Below, one piece after another: positions 44,581 through 55,012 of a stretch of 64,000 bases of DNA. Location of the stretch: assembly GCA_033398695.1 (NCBI GenBank), contig CM065803.1, positions 100,924,001 through 100,988,000 of the forward strand, written 5' to 3'. The first letter of the stretch is position 1. Each line of letters begins with the position of its first letter. A model generated the notes under the pieces. It ran no database searches. It saw only the letters and a list, made by a program, of their open reading frames with translations, and had not been told where the DNA came from. The DNA is from Orobanche coerulescens. Lineage: Eukaryota > Streptophyta > Magnoliopsida > Lamiales > Orobanchaceae. Position numbers and translations under genes: made by a program.

Positions 44581-45235
44581 TGTTGGAGCAATATTGGTCG
44601 ATATCGCTGTTTGTAGATAGAGTTATGAAACTCTTTTGCATTATGGAAGCGATTTAAATAAAGTGCAGAAAATAAATCGACACAAGGATTTATAGAGGTT
44701 CGGCCAAACGTGCCTACGTCCTCTATCGGTATGTTTTTCTATAGGCTAAAGATAAACCTCTGCACCTATCTTCTATCGGTCGAGGGATAACCGTTACAAG
44801 CTCATCTTCTATCGGTCCGAGTAAACCGTTCTCTTACTTGTCTTTATGTCGGTCCAAGTAAAACCATTTTACTTTTCTATTGGACAAGGAATCAACCACT
44901 CTAGCTTTCTATCGGTACTACATAAACCTCACTTAGATATCGATTGCGATTCTAATAATGCCGGATCCTTGATCCTAATAACACTGAATCCAATCATATC
45001 TTTTCTTTTACCTCTTGTATGTGTTGAATGTATAAACACTCAAACTATCAATATAAGCACAATTACAACAACAAGAATATGTATAACAATATATGATCAC
45101 TTATTCGTTTGCTTTGCGTTGTTGTGTGATAAATACCATTAGAAGTGGTATTTATAGGCATTTCTCTTCCAGCTAGCCGTTAACTTTCTGAGCCTTCTTT
45201 ACGTACGTTATCAACCTTTCATTATGTACGTTAGC
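44581..45235 (-). mobile_element. C2: 5' LTR, left (3'-end) part
   Basis: Matches 41419-42070 with small changes, including the TTCTATCGGTC repeat (44715-44930) and TATA. Interrupted after TTAGC by the solo LTR S. Confidence 0.92.
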
Positions 45236-45568
45236 TGTAATACCCAGTTGTAAATTCATTCATTATCATTCAGTAATTGTAACTCAGTAATTTTTCACTC
45301 ATTAATAATCATTCATCATTCACGTTCATTCATTTATATTCATTGTTGGCGTACTTGGAGCTGTGTATCAGTATTGTCATTCAACTCCATTTGAGAATCG
45401 AGACGAGAGTATTATCATAATCATTATGATTAGTAGTCTTGTTTTGGAAGTGTCACCTATTGCATGTTATTGGACTTAATTACATTCATACAAGTTTTGT
45501 ATGTCGGATCATTCATCATTTGTAACGAGAAGACGGAGTTGTCGGATTTTGTCATTTCCAGCAGTGAG

Positions 45569-45850
45569 TTACGGCCGTAACTGATCATGCATTACGGACG
45601 TAACATGCATTCATGGAATTGGTGTCTTTCTGGACGAAGACGTCGTACGGCCGTAAGTCATACTAGTTACGGCCGTAAGTGTTGTTGTTACGGCCGTAAA
45701 GTATTTCTGGTACGGCCGTAACTCGGTCAGTGCGTTCATTATCATTTTTTTGACGTAGTGTTGTCACGGTCGTATGTAATGGATATTACGGCCGTAAGGC
45801 CGTTGACTTGGGAAGTTACGTCCGTAAGGTGGCAGAGTTACGACCGTAAC
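45569..45850. repeat. S U3 phased palindrome array, TTACGGCCGTAA type
   Basis: 12-mers start at 45569, 45592; 45645, 45667, 45688, 45710; 45764, 45786; 45816, 45838. Steps within groups are 21-23 bp. The core is GGCC instead of GTAC or GCAC, but spacing and position match the other families. Confidence 0.9.
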
Positions 45851-46408
45851 TCTGCGCAGTATTTAAAGACATGAATGGGATTTTTATACTCATTTCATCA
45901 CTTCTTCATTTTTGTTCCGAGAGAGAGATATTGTGGGAGAGATTTTTCATCATCAAACACTTGTGTGTTCGAGTTCAATCATCTTTATTCGTTTGTGGAG
46001 CTTGGGAAGTCGATTAACACGAGTTTCGACGGATCGAAGAGGTTGGATCTTCAAAGGTAATTTTCTCCAAACCTTAGATTTCGATTTTAAGGTGGAATAT
46101 GATGTTTTGGATGTGATAATCATGATATATGAATATATATACATATGATTATGAGTTTGTATGAATATTCATTGGATTATTGAAGGATTATTTCAAGAAT
46201 GAAGGATTATTTCAAGAACAATTCGAATGTTGATTTTGGATTTGGGGGTTTCGATTAGATGTTGTTGAAATCTCGAATTGTGTATTCATATTGAGTTATT
46301 TGATTGTGTTGAAGATATTTTGTTGGATTGAATCACTCCTTGGAGGTTTGGTATCGATATAATTGAGGTTGGTTGTAAACAAATGAAGATTGGTTACAAC
46401 GTGTTTGT

Positions 46409-48014
46409 TGTAATATCTAGAATTTCTAATACTATTGTTTAATGTTATTTTATCCGAGTTATGTTGTACAGCGTGGAATCTGTATAGTATGGGTAAAATA
46501 ATTGAAGGACCGAGACATCTGTATTGGTATAATTGTCGTACTTGGTCGACAATTGGATGTAAGAAGTATATGTATTCACTATGCTATATGTTCGTTTTCT
46601 GTATGTTGAGACGTTGGACAAGAATAGCTGAAAATGGCTAAGTGTAACATTATTAGCGCACGCTAATAATCATGAGTAGCGCACGCTATCATGCAGGTTT
46701 AGCTCACGCTACGGACATAACTTAGCGTACGCTAGTGAAGAACAGCTCAGAGGGAATCTGCGTGTGGACTAGGCCACTTTCGGCGCATGTTCTGATAAGT
46801 CAACGGATGTTGTAATGTAGTGTTAGCGCACGCTAATGCATGTTGATTAGTGCACGCTAACTGTATATTGGACAAAAAGGAATCATATCCTCGTCAGCAC
46901 TTTCGGCGTGTGGGCCAGTCTTCGGAGCATACAGACAAACGAGTCAACTGATATTAGCGCACGCTAAATGCAAGGACTTGCGTACGCTAAGACAGTGTAA
47001 GTTACGTATGCTAATGCATGGGCATTACGTACGTAAGCTCTTGTACGAAGCCAGACATTAGTCTCTGGAATGCGATAGCGCATGCTAACAAAGGTCAGTT
47101 AGCGCACGCTAAGGCTTTTAAGGCTGTTGCGCACGCTAAATATGAGATGTTAGTGCACGCTAGTAATGCAGTCTATATAAGGGACAAACGGGTATTATGA
47201 AGCATTTCGTCCATTCTTTCACCTTCAGTCGATAGAGAGAGGTTTGGGAGGTTCTTGAGGTTCCCAAACACGGTGAGGTGGTGATCTTTAACAAGATTAA
47301 GATAGAAATCATGGACTAAAGCTTTGTTCTTGAAATCATTGGTGATTTTTGGAAATGGATTCAACCTTGGAAATAAATCCATTCCTTCATAAAGGTAATC
47401 ACTGTTCATCTTTAGACTTCGTTTTGGATTGAATGTTGATGTTATTGAGTTGATGATTATTACATAAACAAGTTGACAAGGATGATTATGAGATGGATTA
47501 CCGAAGTATGATGATATTAATATGATTCGTGTGGTTTGAATTATGTAGTTCGTTTTCTTGAGATAAGTCGGTGAATCCTTCTTCTCCTTTGCAGATGTTG
47601 ATATCATTAAAACTCTGTAATGTTAGATTAAGGGAGTGTTGTTAAGGTTCTTAGTGATCATGATGTTGATATTTTAAGAAGAATATGATATTTGAATATA
47701 GAAATGAATTAAGGGTTAGATGATTACTTATATGTTAAAGGATATCGGATTTTGTTGTTTTGATAGCTTTGAACATGATTCAGAATCACTTAGTGTTCTT
47801 GAAATCACCATAAGTTGATCGGTATCTGAAAAACATGCATCTGTACAGCATTAGCGCACGCTACGTTTACTACCTAGCGCGCGCCAACGGGAGCAACTTA
47901 GCGCACGCTACGTTAGATGATTAACGTGCGCTAAGAAGGCAGAAAGTGCAGTATTTTCGTGTTGTGGTTGTAAATTCGTGCTGGTTTGAGTTGGTTTGAT
48001 CATACTTGTGGTTA
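46409..48014 (+). mobile_element. N: left LTR, 3' part deleted
   Basis: Matches 48963-50570. The deletion joins LTR to body at GGTTA (about 48010-48014), a 5-bp word present at both source points (50564 and 54068). About 2.0 kb of LTR and 1.5 kb of body are lost. Contains its own U3 array (46651-47163), TATA (47173-47180) and GT donor-like site (47395). Confidence 0.88.
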
Positions 48015-48962
48015 TCCAGGGATGATCGATAGATTTATCGGATAAGAGAAATATGCTGCGTGTTGTAGGTTCATGCACAGGATGTGATTTTGGAACTTTG
48101 GATTTTTTGAAATCGGAGCATATGTGCTATGTGGCTCTATTGATGTGGTGGTAGCGTGATTTACTACTTTTGAATTTTGAGCCATAATGATTGGTCGTTT
48201 CCCACTCTGTGTATGATTGGGTATGTTCGTCAGTTTGTGATTGGTTGTTCATATGCCGAGGGGTGTGTTCGCCAGCCGGATGTGTTTCGTTGAGATCCAC
48301 TGTATGTGATTTGTTTAGCATTTTGAGAATTTTGCTCTTCCGTATATGTTTCTGTGGTTCTGTGTTGATCGTGTTGGAGTTTACCGCGTGAGGGTTTCTT
48401 GATTTTCGTTGATCGTCATTGGTAATATTGGAGTTTATCATGTTGATGATATTCTCGGTTGCATTTTGACCTTTGGATTGGTCGTATTGGAGTTTATCAT
48501 GTCGATGATATTCTCAATTAATTTATTGATTGATCATTGTTAATGATCGTATGAGCGTTCGAATTTTATGTTGATATTTCGGGATTTGTGTCATTGTTTT
48601 TGGCAGTTGTTTCTCAGTGTATCGTATATTATTGATTGTATCAGAATTGGGACTTAGTTGTGCCATCAGGCAGACAGGTTTTGACATGGATAGATTATTT
48701 CTTCCGAAGATGATATATTTTGTTGAGACTCATGGAATTGTGATTGTAAGCGCATTGAGGCTTTACAGTCAAGTCACTTGCTAGTATCTCAAGAGATCGT
48801 TGACCTGCGTATTTGTAAGTATGCTCTTTTGGTTATTTGGTAATGATGATGATTGATCGTTGTCTTGATGGTTTTGGGATATTTTGGGTTGAACGGTTTG
48901 TTTGTTTTTGTTATGACGGATTGCAAGTTTCGAGGACGAAACTTATTTTATGTGGTGTAGTA
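48015..48962 (+). other. N: left body remnant with GTAAGTAT block, hairpin and PPT
   Basis: About 950 bp copy of 54072-55012. Includes CGCCAGCCGG, repeated GGAGTTTACC/ATC...GATGATATTCTC units, the block GCTAGTATCTCAAGAGATCG...GTAAGTAT (48781-48822), hairpin 48925-48944 and a weak PPT TTTTATGTGGTGTAGTA. No coding sequence. Confidence 0.8.
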
Positions 48963-49207
48963 TGTAATATCCGGAATTTCTAATACTATTGTTTAATGTT
49001 ATTTTATCCGAGTTATGTTGTACAGCGTGGAATCTGTACAGTGTGGGTAAAATAATTGAAGGACCGAGACATCTGTATTGGTATAATTGTCGTACTTGGT
49101 CGACAATTGGATGTAAGAAGTATATGTATTCAGTATGCCGTATGTTCGTATTCTGTATGTTGAGACGTTGGACAAGAATAGCGGAAAATGGCTAAGTGTA
49201 ACAATAT

Positions 49208-49716
49208 TAGCTCACGCTAATAATCATGAGTAGCGCACGCTATCATGCAGGTTTAGCGCACGCTACGGACATAACTTAGCGTACGCTAGTGAAGAACAGC
49301 TCAGAGGGAATCTGCGTGTGGACCAGGCCACTTTCGGCACATGTTCTGATAACTCAACGAATGTTGTAATGTAGTGTTAGCGCACGCTAATGCATGTTGA
49401 TTAGCGCACGCTAACTGTATATTGGACAAAAAGGAATCTTATCCTCGTCAGTACTTTCGGCGTGTGGATCAGTCTTCGGAGCATACAGACAAACGAGTCA
49501 ACTGATATTAGCGCACGCTAAATGCAAGGACTTGCGTACGCTAAGACATTGTAAGTTACGTACGCTAATGCATGGGCATTACGTACATAAGCTCTTGTAC
49601 GAATTCAGACATTAGTCTCTGGACTGCGATAGCGCACGCTAATAAAGGTCAGTTAGTGCACTCTAAGGCTGTTAAGGCTGCTGCGAACGCTAAATATAAG
49701 ATGTTAGTGCACGCTA
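49208..49716. repeat. N U3 phased palindrome array (middle LTR)
   Basis: 12-mer starts: 49208, 49231, 49254, 49277 (exactly 23, 23, 23); 49378, 49402; 49509, 49532, 49556, 49579 (23, 24, 23); 49630, 49654, 49681, 49705. Words are TAGCGCACGCTA with variants TTACGTACGCTA and CTGCGAACGCTA. The left and right LTRs carry the same layout (46651-47163 and 55247-55748). Confidence 0.92.
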
Positions 49717-49726
49717 GTAATGCAGT

Positions 49727-49734
49727 CTATATAA
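49727..49734 (+). promoter_or_regulatory. N LTR TATA box (middle copy)
   Basis: CTATATAA directly after the array; other copies at 47173-47180 and 55758-55765. Confidence 0.75.
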
Positions 49735-50772
49735 GGGACAAACGGGTATTATGAAGCATTTCGTCCATTCTTTCACCTTCAGTCGATAGAGAGAGCTTTG
49801 GGAGGTTCTTGAGGTTCCCAAACATGGTGAGGTGGTGATCTTTAACAAGATTAAGATAGAAATCATGGATTGAAGCTTTGTTCTTGAAATCATTGGTGAT
49901 TCTTGGAAATGGATTCAACCTTGGAAATCAATCCATTCCTTCATAAAGGTTAATCACTCTTCATATTTAGACTTCATTTTGGATTGAATGTTGATGTTCT
50001 TGAGTTGATGATTATTACATAAACAAGTTGACAAGCATGATTATGAGATGGATTACCGGAGTATGATGATATTAATATGTTTTGTGTGGTTTAAATTATG
50101 TAGTTCGTTTTCTTCAGATAAGTCGGTGAATCCTTCTTCTCCTTTGCAGATGTTGATATCATTAAAACTCTGTAATGTTAGATTAAGGGAGTGTTGTTAA
50201 GGTTCTTGGTGTTCATGATGTTGATATTTGAGGAAGAAGATGATGATTGAATATAGAATTGAATTAAGGGTTGGATGATTACTTATATGTTAAAGGATAT
50301 CGGATTTCGTTGTTTTGATAGCTTTGAACATGATTCAGAATCACTTAGTGTTCTTGAAATCGCCATAAGTTGATCGAGATCGAAAAACATGCATGCATGC
50401 GGCATTAGCGCACGCTACGTTTACTACCTAGCGCGCGCTAACGGGAGCAACTTAGCGCACGCTACGTTAGGTGATTAACGTGCGCTAAGAAGGCAGAAAG
50501 TGCAGTATTTTCGTGTTGTGATTGTAAATTCGTGCTGGTTTGAGTTGGTTTGATCAGACTTGTGGTTAACCGAGATATTGTTGAGCCGTTGGGTTTGTGA
50601 ATTGGTTTTATCGGATGTTGATTGTTGTCGAACTTGTTGTTTATCGATTATTGTAATAGGTTGAGATTATTGATCAGTGATTGTAATCGTATGTTGCGGT
50701 CGTGTTCAAGTATGTTCGTGACGAAGGCATTGTGACTGGTAGCGGCTTCATTATTATCGTATAGGTATCGAG

Positions 50773-52124
50773 GCAAGTTATTACTTGCTCAGTTATAATA
50801 TTTGATTAATGGTTTCCGTTTCATTTCGTTTATAATGCATATAGTGATGATCATTATTGTAAACTCTGGAGATTTGGATTTTATGTTATTTTCTGATTCT
50901 GGGAGTTAAATCATAATGTAAATGATTTACTTTGGTTATTGGCATAATTGGGTATCGAGGATATGTTGCGATGAAGACGAGGATATGAGTATCTGTAGTC
51001 CATGGTACGTTTGGATCGCCGAGTATTGCAGTTAATCGTCTGTGACGGTTTGACATAGAGATTTCTCCCGAAGGACTCGGGGCAAGCATTTTTATCGATT
51101 TAGTTAGTGATTGATCATGCATATTGTCGTCCATGTTGCGTTGTTCATGTTGATGAACATACTGATTTGCATATGTGTATGCATATTGTGTTGTTTATGT
51201 TGTGTTGATCCTGTGAGATCATGTGATCTATGCAGAGGGCGCTGGATCGAACGTCCACCTGATTTTGATCTTGTAGGATCATCACGGGGATCTATGCTGA
51301 GGGTGCTGGATCGTTGGACAGGTCGTCCACCTAATTTTGATCTCGTAGGATCATCATGTGGATCTATGATGAGGGTGCTAGATCGTTGGACAGGTCGTCC
51401 ACCTGATTTTGATCTTGTAGGATCATCACGGGGATCTATGCTGAGGGTGATGGATCGTTGGATAGGTCGTCCACCTGATTTTGATCTTGTAGGATCATCA
51501 CGGGGATTTAGGCTGAGGGCGATGGATCGTTGGACAGGTTTTCCACCTGATTTTGTTCTTGTATGATCATCACGGGGATCTATCCTCAGGGCGCTGGATC
51601 ATGGATTTACATTGAGTATACATGATTGTTATTGTTTTTTTTAGCATATTGACGTGGTCATATGAGTATGCATTTGTAGGTCTTGTGTTAGGACCGTGTT
51701 CGTATGTTGCATTGATCTGATCTCGGATCAGACTGACGTGATTGTCGTGGTATTGTGCTTCTCGAGGTATGTTCTGTATTTTCCTCTTGGTATTCGTCTT
51801 GGATGGGCAATCGGTTCTCGTGTTTAGATTTGATGATGATATCCGATGGATTGGATTGGTCCGAATTGGTACGATTTCTTAACAGTGAGTTATGATGATG
51901 TTTTGAGAACCTTGGGTTCCGTTTGAGATACAGTACAAATGATTAGATTTGGGCTTATCATGTGGTTGAGGATACGAGATGTGAACTTGGGTAAAGTTAT
52001 GACGATAAGATTACTTTGGTCGTATTCTTATTTTTGTATTCTCATTGATATGTAATTATTAATGTGATGTGACGGTTATCATTGTTGGATATTATGGCTG
52101 ACCCCGTCGTGGGCTTTTTTTTAG
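50773..52124 (+). other. N: putative leader intron in the LTR
   Basis: GAG|GCAAGT at 50773; branch-like CTGAC (52098-52102), CCCC...GGG, an 8-T tract and AG at 52123-52124 before GTTC. It spans the minisatellite. The right LTR copy runs from about 56832 to 58185. Confidence 0.42.
51226..51602 (+). repeat. N LTR minisatellite, 72-bp unit
   Basis: About five units of exactly 72 bp (GATCTATGCTGAGGGTGCTGG ... ACAGGTCGTCCACC ... TTGTAGGATCATCACGGG). As 72 is a multiple of three, a 151-aa repeat ORF arises with period 24 aa (LDRWTGRPPDFDLVGSSRGS). The right LTR has a similar array at 57286-57665. Confidence 0.88.
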
Positions 52125-52605
52125 GTTCTTTGGATATCGAGCTTGTAGCGGTCGTGGAGAGATGAGCTTCCCGGAGGATACTGGCTAGGGCATGTATTTG
52201 TGTATTGAGTTTCCTGATCAGTTCTTGTATTCCGCTGCTTGCGTAATTTAATTGTTTGTATTTCCGCTGTGTGGGTATTTTTAAATAACCGTTTGGTGTC
52301 TGGTAACTTAGGTCACTTTGGCAATCATTTTCAAAACTATTTTGTCTGTACGTGTAAGCGATAGCTTAACTTATGTTTTCAAACTGTGGAATCTTGGCAT
52401 TTCGGGCCTTGTGGTTTTCAAATAAGTTTTTACGACGGTTTTATGTTAAATGGATTTTATATTTCGGTGTGAATCTTCAAAGATAATACTGTCGTTAGCC
52501 TCTTGGGCAATTGTAAATGTTTGCGAAAATTTCCTTCAGCTTTGTGAGTTCCATCTCGAGGCCCACGGCGCTGTAATATTCCCGGTTAAATCTGGGGGTG
52601 TTACA

Positions 52606-55012
52606 GAATATGGTATCGGAGCTTAGGTTGAGAAAACCTAGGCAGTCGGGTCGAGTTGGGTCGTGTTTTTGTCGCGTCATTCGAGTTTTCAATTGACAAA
52701 TATTGGAGCCGTGAGTTTTTGTTATTCACTCGGGCTTGTGCATTATGTGATTTACCAGTGTGGTACTGGGTTGTTGTAAACTTTTCCAAATGGTATTAAC
52801 GTGTTTCTTCGGATGGAGATGTCTTGCGTTCTCGAGTTGAATTGAGTTCACAAAATGTGTTTTTGAAAATATCTGCATCGAGTATTTCCTAGAGTTGAGA
52901 CATGTGCTAGTATCACGGGGAATCGTCGGCTTCACGATCTGTAAGTATTTGGATTTTTAAATTTCATCGAGATTTATTGCCGTTCTAAGTTGATATGCTT
53001 TGAGATTCAACAGAATATTATGCATTACAGTATAAGATGATAGAGTTGGGATAGGATTGATGATCTTGAGAAGTTATGATTTTGGAAATCAATATGTCAG
53101 TTAAATTTTGGAACGGAATTGTGCATTTGAGAGAATGTCGGGGATTGTTGAGAAGAACATATAGTCATGTTAATACATTTTGAGTTACATGAACTGTTTT
53201 TGAGCATTTGAAAATGGTGCTTTTCAAAATGAATGTTTTACGGATGTTTTGCCGTAAATGATTTTTTGGCCGAGACCCAATAGATTTTTGAAATAGTTTT
53301 ATAACTCAGGACTTGAGGTCCGAAAAAGAGTTTCCTACTTTTTAAACTTCTTGTCGTACGGAACGAGATATGGGCTGAGACCCTAATGTTTCAAAAAGGC
53401 TTTTTAGTTTTCCTAAAACTCCCGAGATTTGTAAAACACTTTACCAATCGTTTATCTATTTTATTTCCACCTTTCGAGATTTTGGTATACTTATTCAAAT
53501 GAAACCTCTCGGGAAGTCTTTCGCTGTGTTGATTTGTTTCAATGTTTTGTCATGACATATTTGAGGTGATCCAGGATGGATTAATGATTGACGTGGCGAG
53601 TCATATGTGGAAAAAAAAGAGTTTTTGTCGGATTCTATACATTAAGGTTTTAGAACTCTATCGTGTGGTTTTCCGATGGAATGTCAGTGGAATTGGTGAC
53701 GAACCGAATTGGTATACAGGAGTATGGTTGTAGTCGAGCATTTGCATAATTTCATTTTATTTTCGTATGTATTCAAAAAGAATTGTCATCGAGAACTTGA
53801 CACCATCTAGCCGACTTAATTTATCGAGAATTGATTTGTGGTCTTACCAAAATTTATGTTTTGAGTTTTGAAATTTTTGAAAGAACTTTCGAAAATTTGT
53901 CTTCTTGACAAGACTATATGATTTCAACTAGTTTTGAAAAATGTGATTGATATGCATACGCATTTAGTGCATAATGCTATTATGGTGAAGATATGAGTGT
54001 GACTCACGAACTGGATAGTACATCAGTATGGTACGATGAAAAGATTCGAACTTCAGTATGGTAGTTTGGTTATCAAGGGATGATCGATAGATTTATCGGA
54101 TAAGAGAAATATGCTGCGTGTTGTAGGTTCATGCACAAGATGTGATTTTGGAACTTTGGATTTTCTGAAATCGGAGCATATGTGCTATGTGGCTCTATTG
54201 ATGTGGTGGTAGCGTGATTTACTACTTTTGAATTTTGAGCCGTAATGATTGGTCGTTTCCCACTCTGTATATGATTGGGTATGTTCGTCAGTTTGTGATT
54301 GGTTGTTCATATGCCGAGGGGTGTGTTCGCCAGCCGGATGTGTTTCATTGAGATCCACTGTATGTGATGCGTTTCGAGAATTTTGCTCTTCCGTATATGT
54401 TTCTGTGGTTCTGTGTTGATCGTGTTGGAGTTTACCGCGTGAGGGTATTCTTGATTTTCATTGATCGTCGTTGGTAATATTAGAGTTTATCATGTTGATG
54501 ATATTCTCGGTTGCATTTTGACCTTTGGATTGGTCGTATTGGAGTTTATCATGTCGATGATATTCTCAATTAATTTATTGATTGATCATTGTTAATAATC
54601 GTATGAGCGTTCGAATTTTATGTTGATGTTTCGGGATTTGTGTCATTGTTTTTGGCAGTTGTTTCTCAGTGTATCGTATATTATTGATTGTATCATAATT
54701 GGGACTTAGTTGTGCGATCAGGCAGACAGGTTTGACACGGATAGATTATTTCTTCCGAAGATGATATATTTTGTTGAGACTCATGGAATTATGATTGTAA
54801 GCGCATTGAGGCTTTACAGTGAAGTCACTTGCTAGTATCTCAGGAGATCGTTGACCTGCGTATTTGTAAGTATGCTCTTTTGGTTATTCGGTAATGGTGA
54901 GGATTGATCGTTGTCGTGATGGTTTTGGGATATTTTGGGTTGAACGGTTTGTTTGTTTTTTTATGACGGATTGCAAGTTTCGAGGATGAAACTTATTTTA
55001 AGTGGTGTAGTA
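52606..55012 (+). other. N: body (2.4 kb), PBS to PPT, non-coding
   Basis: PBS TGGTATCGGAGC at 52611-52622. The block GTGCTAGTATCACGGGGAATCG...CTGTAAGTAT occurs at 52902-52949 and again, altered, at 54832-54874. Middle part AT-rich without motifs (no ORF above about 65 aa). 54072-55012 matches parts of the M LTR. Ends with hairpin 54975-54994 (AAGTTTCGAGGATGAAACTT) and a weak PPT. Confidence 0.82.

Larger units (their letters stand above)
48963..52605 (+). mobile_element. N: middle LTR (3.6 kb)
   Basis: Starts TGTAATATCCGGAATTTC, ends TCTGGGGGTGTTACA. Order: U3 palindrome array (49208-49716), TATA (49727-49734), GT donor-like site (near 49949), second palindromes (50404-50487), GAG|GCAAGT (50773), minisatellite (51226-51602), branch/acceptor CTGACCCC...TTTTTTTAG|G (52098-52124), terminal ACGGCGCTGTAATATTCC (52566). 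Confidence 0.92.

Noticed and set aside
49208..49716. CRISPR-like array (short palindromic repeats at regular spacing)
   Set aside because: Plant retrotransposon context, repeats only 12 bp, spacers 11 bp, no cas genes; present in every LTR copy.
51111..51566. 151-aa ORF with 24-aa repeats
   Set aside because: It is the translation of the 72-bp minisatellite inside the N LTR; the homologous array in the right LTR and in E1 breaks the frame.
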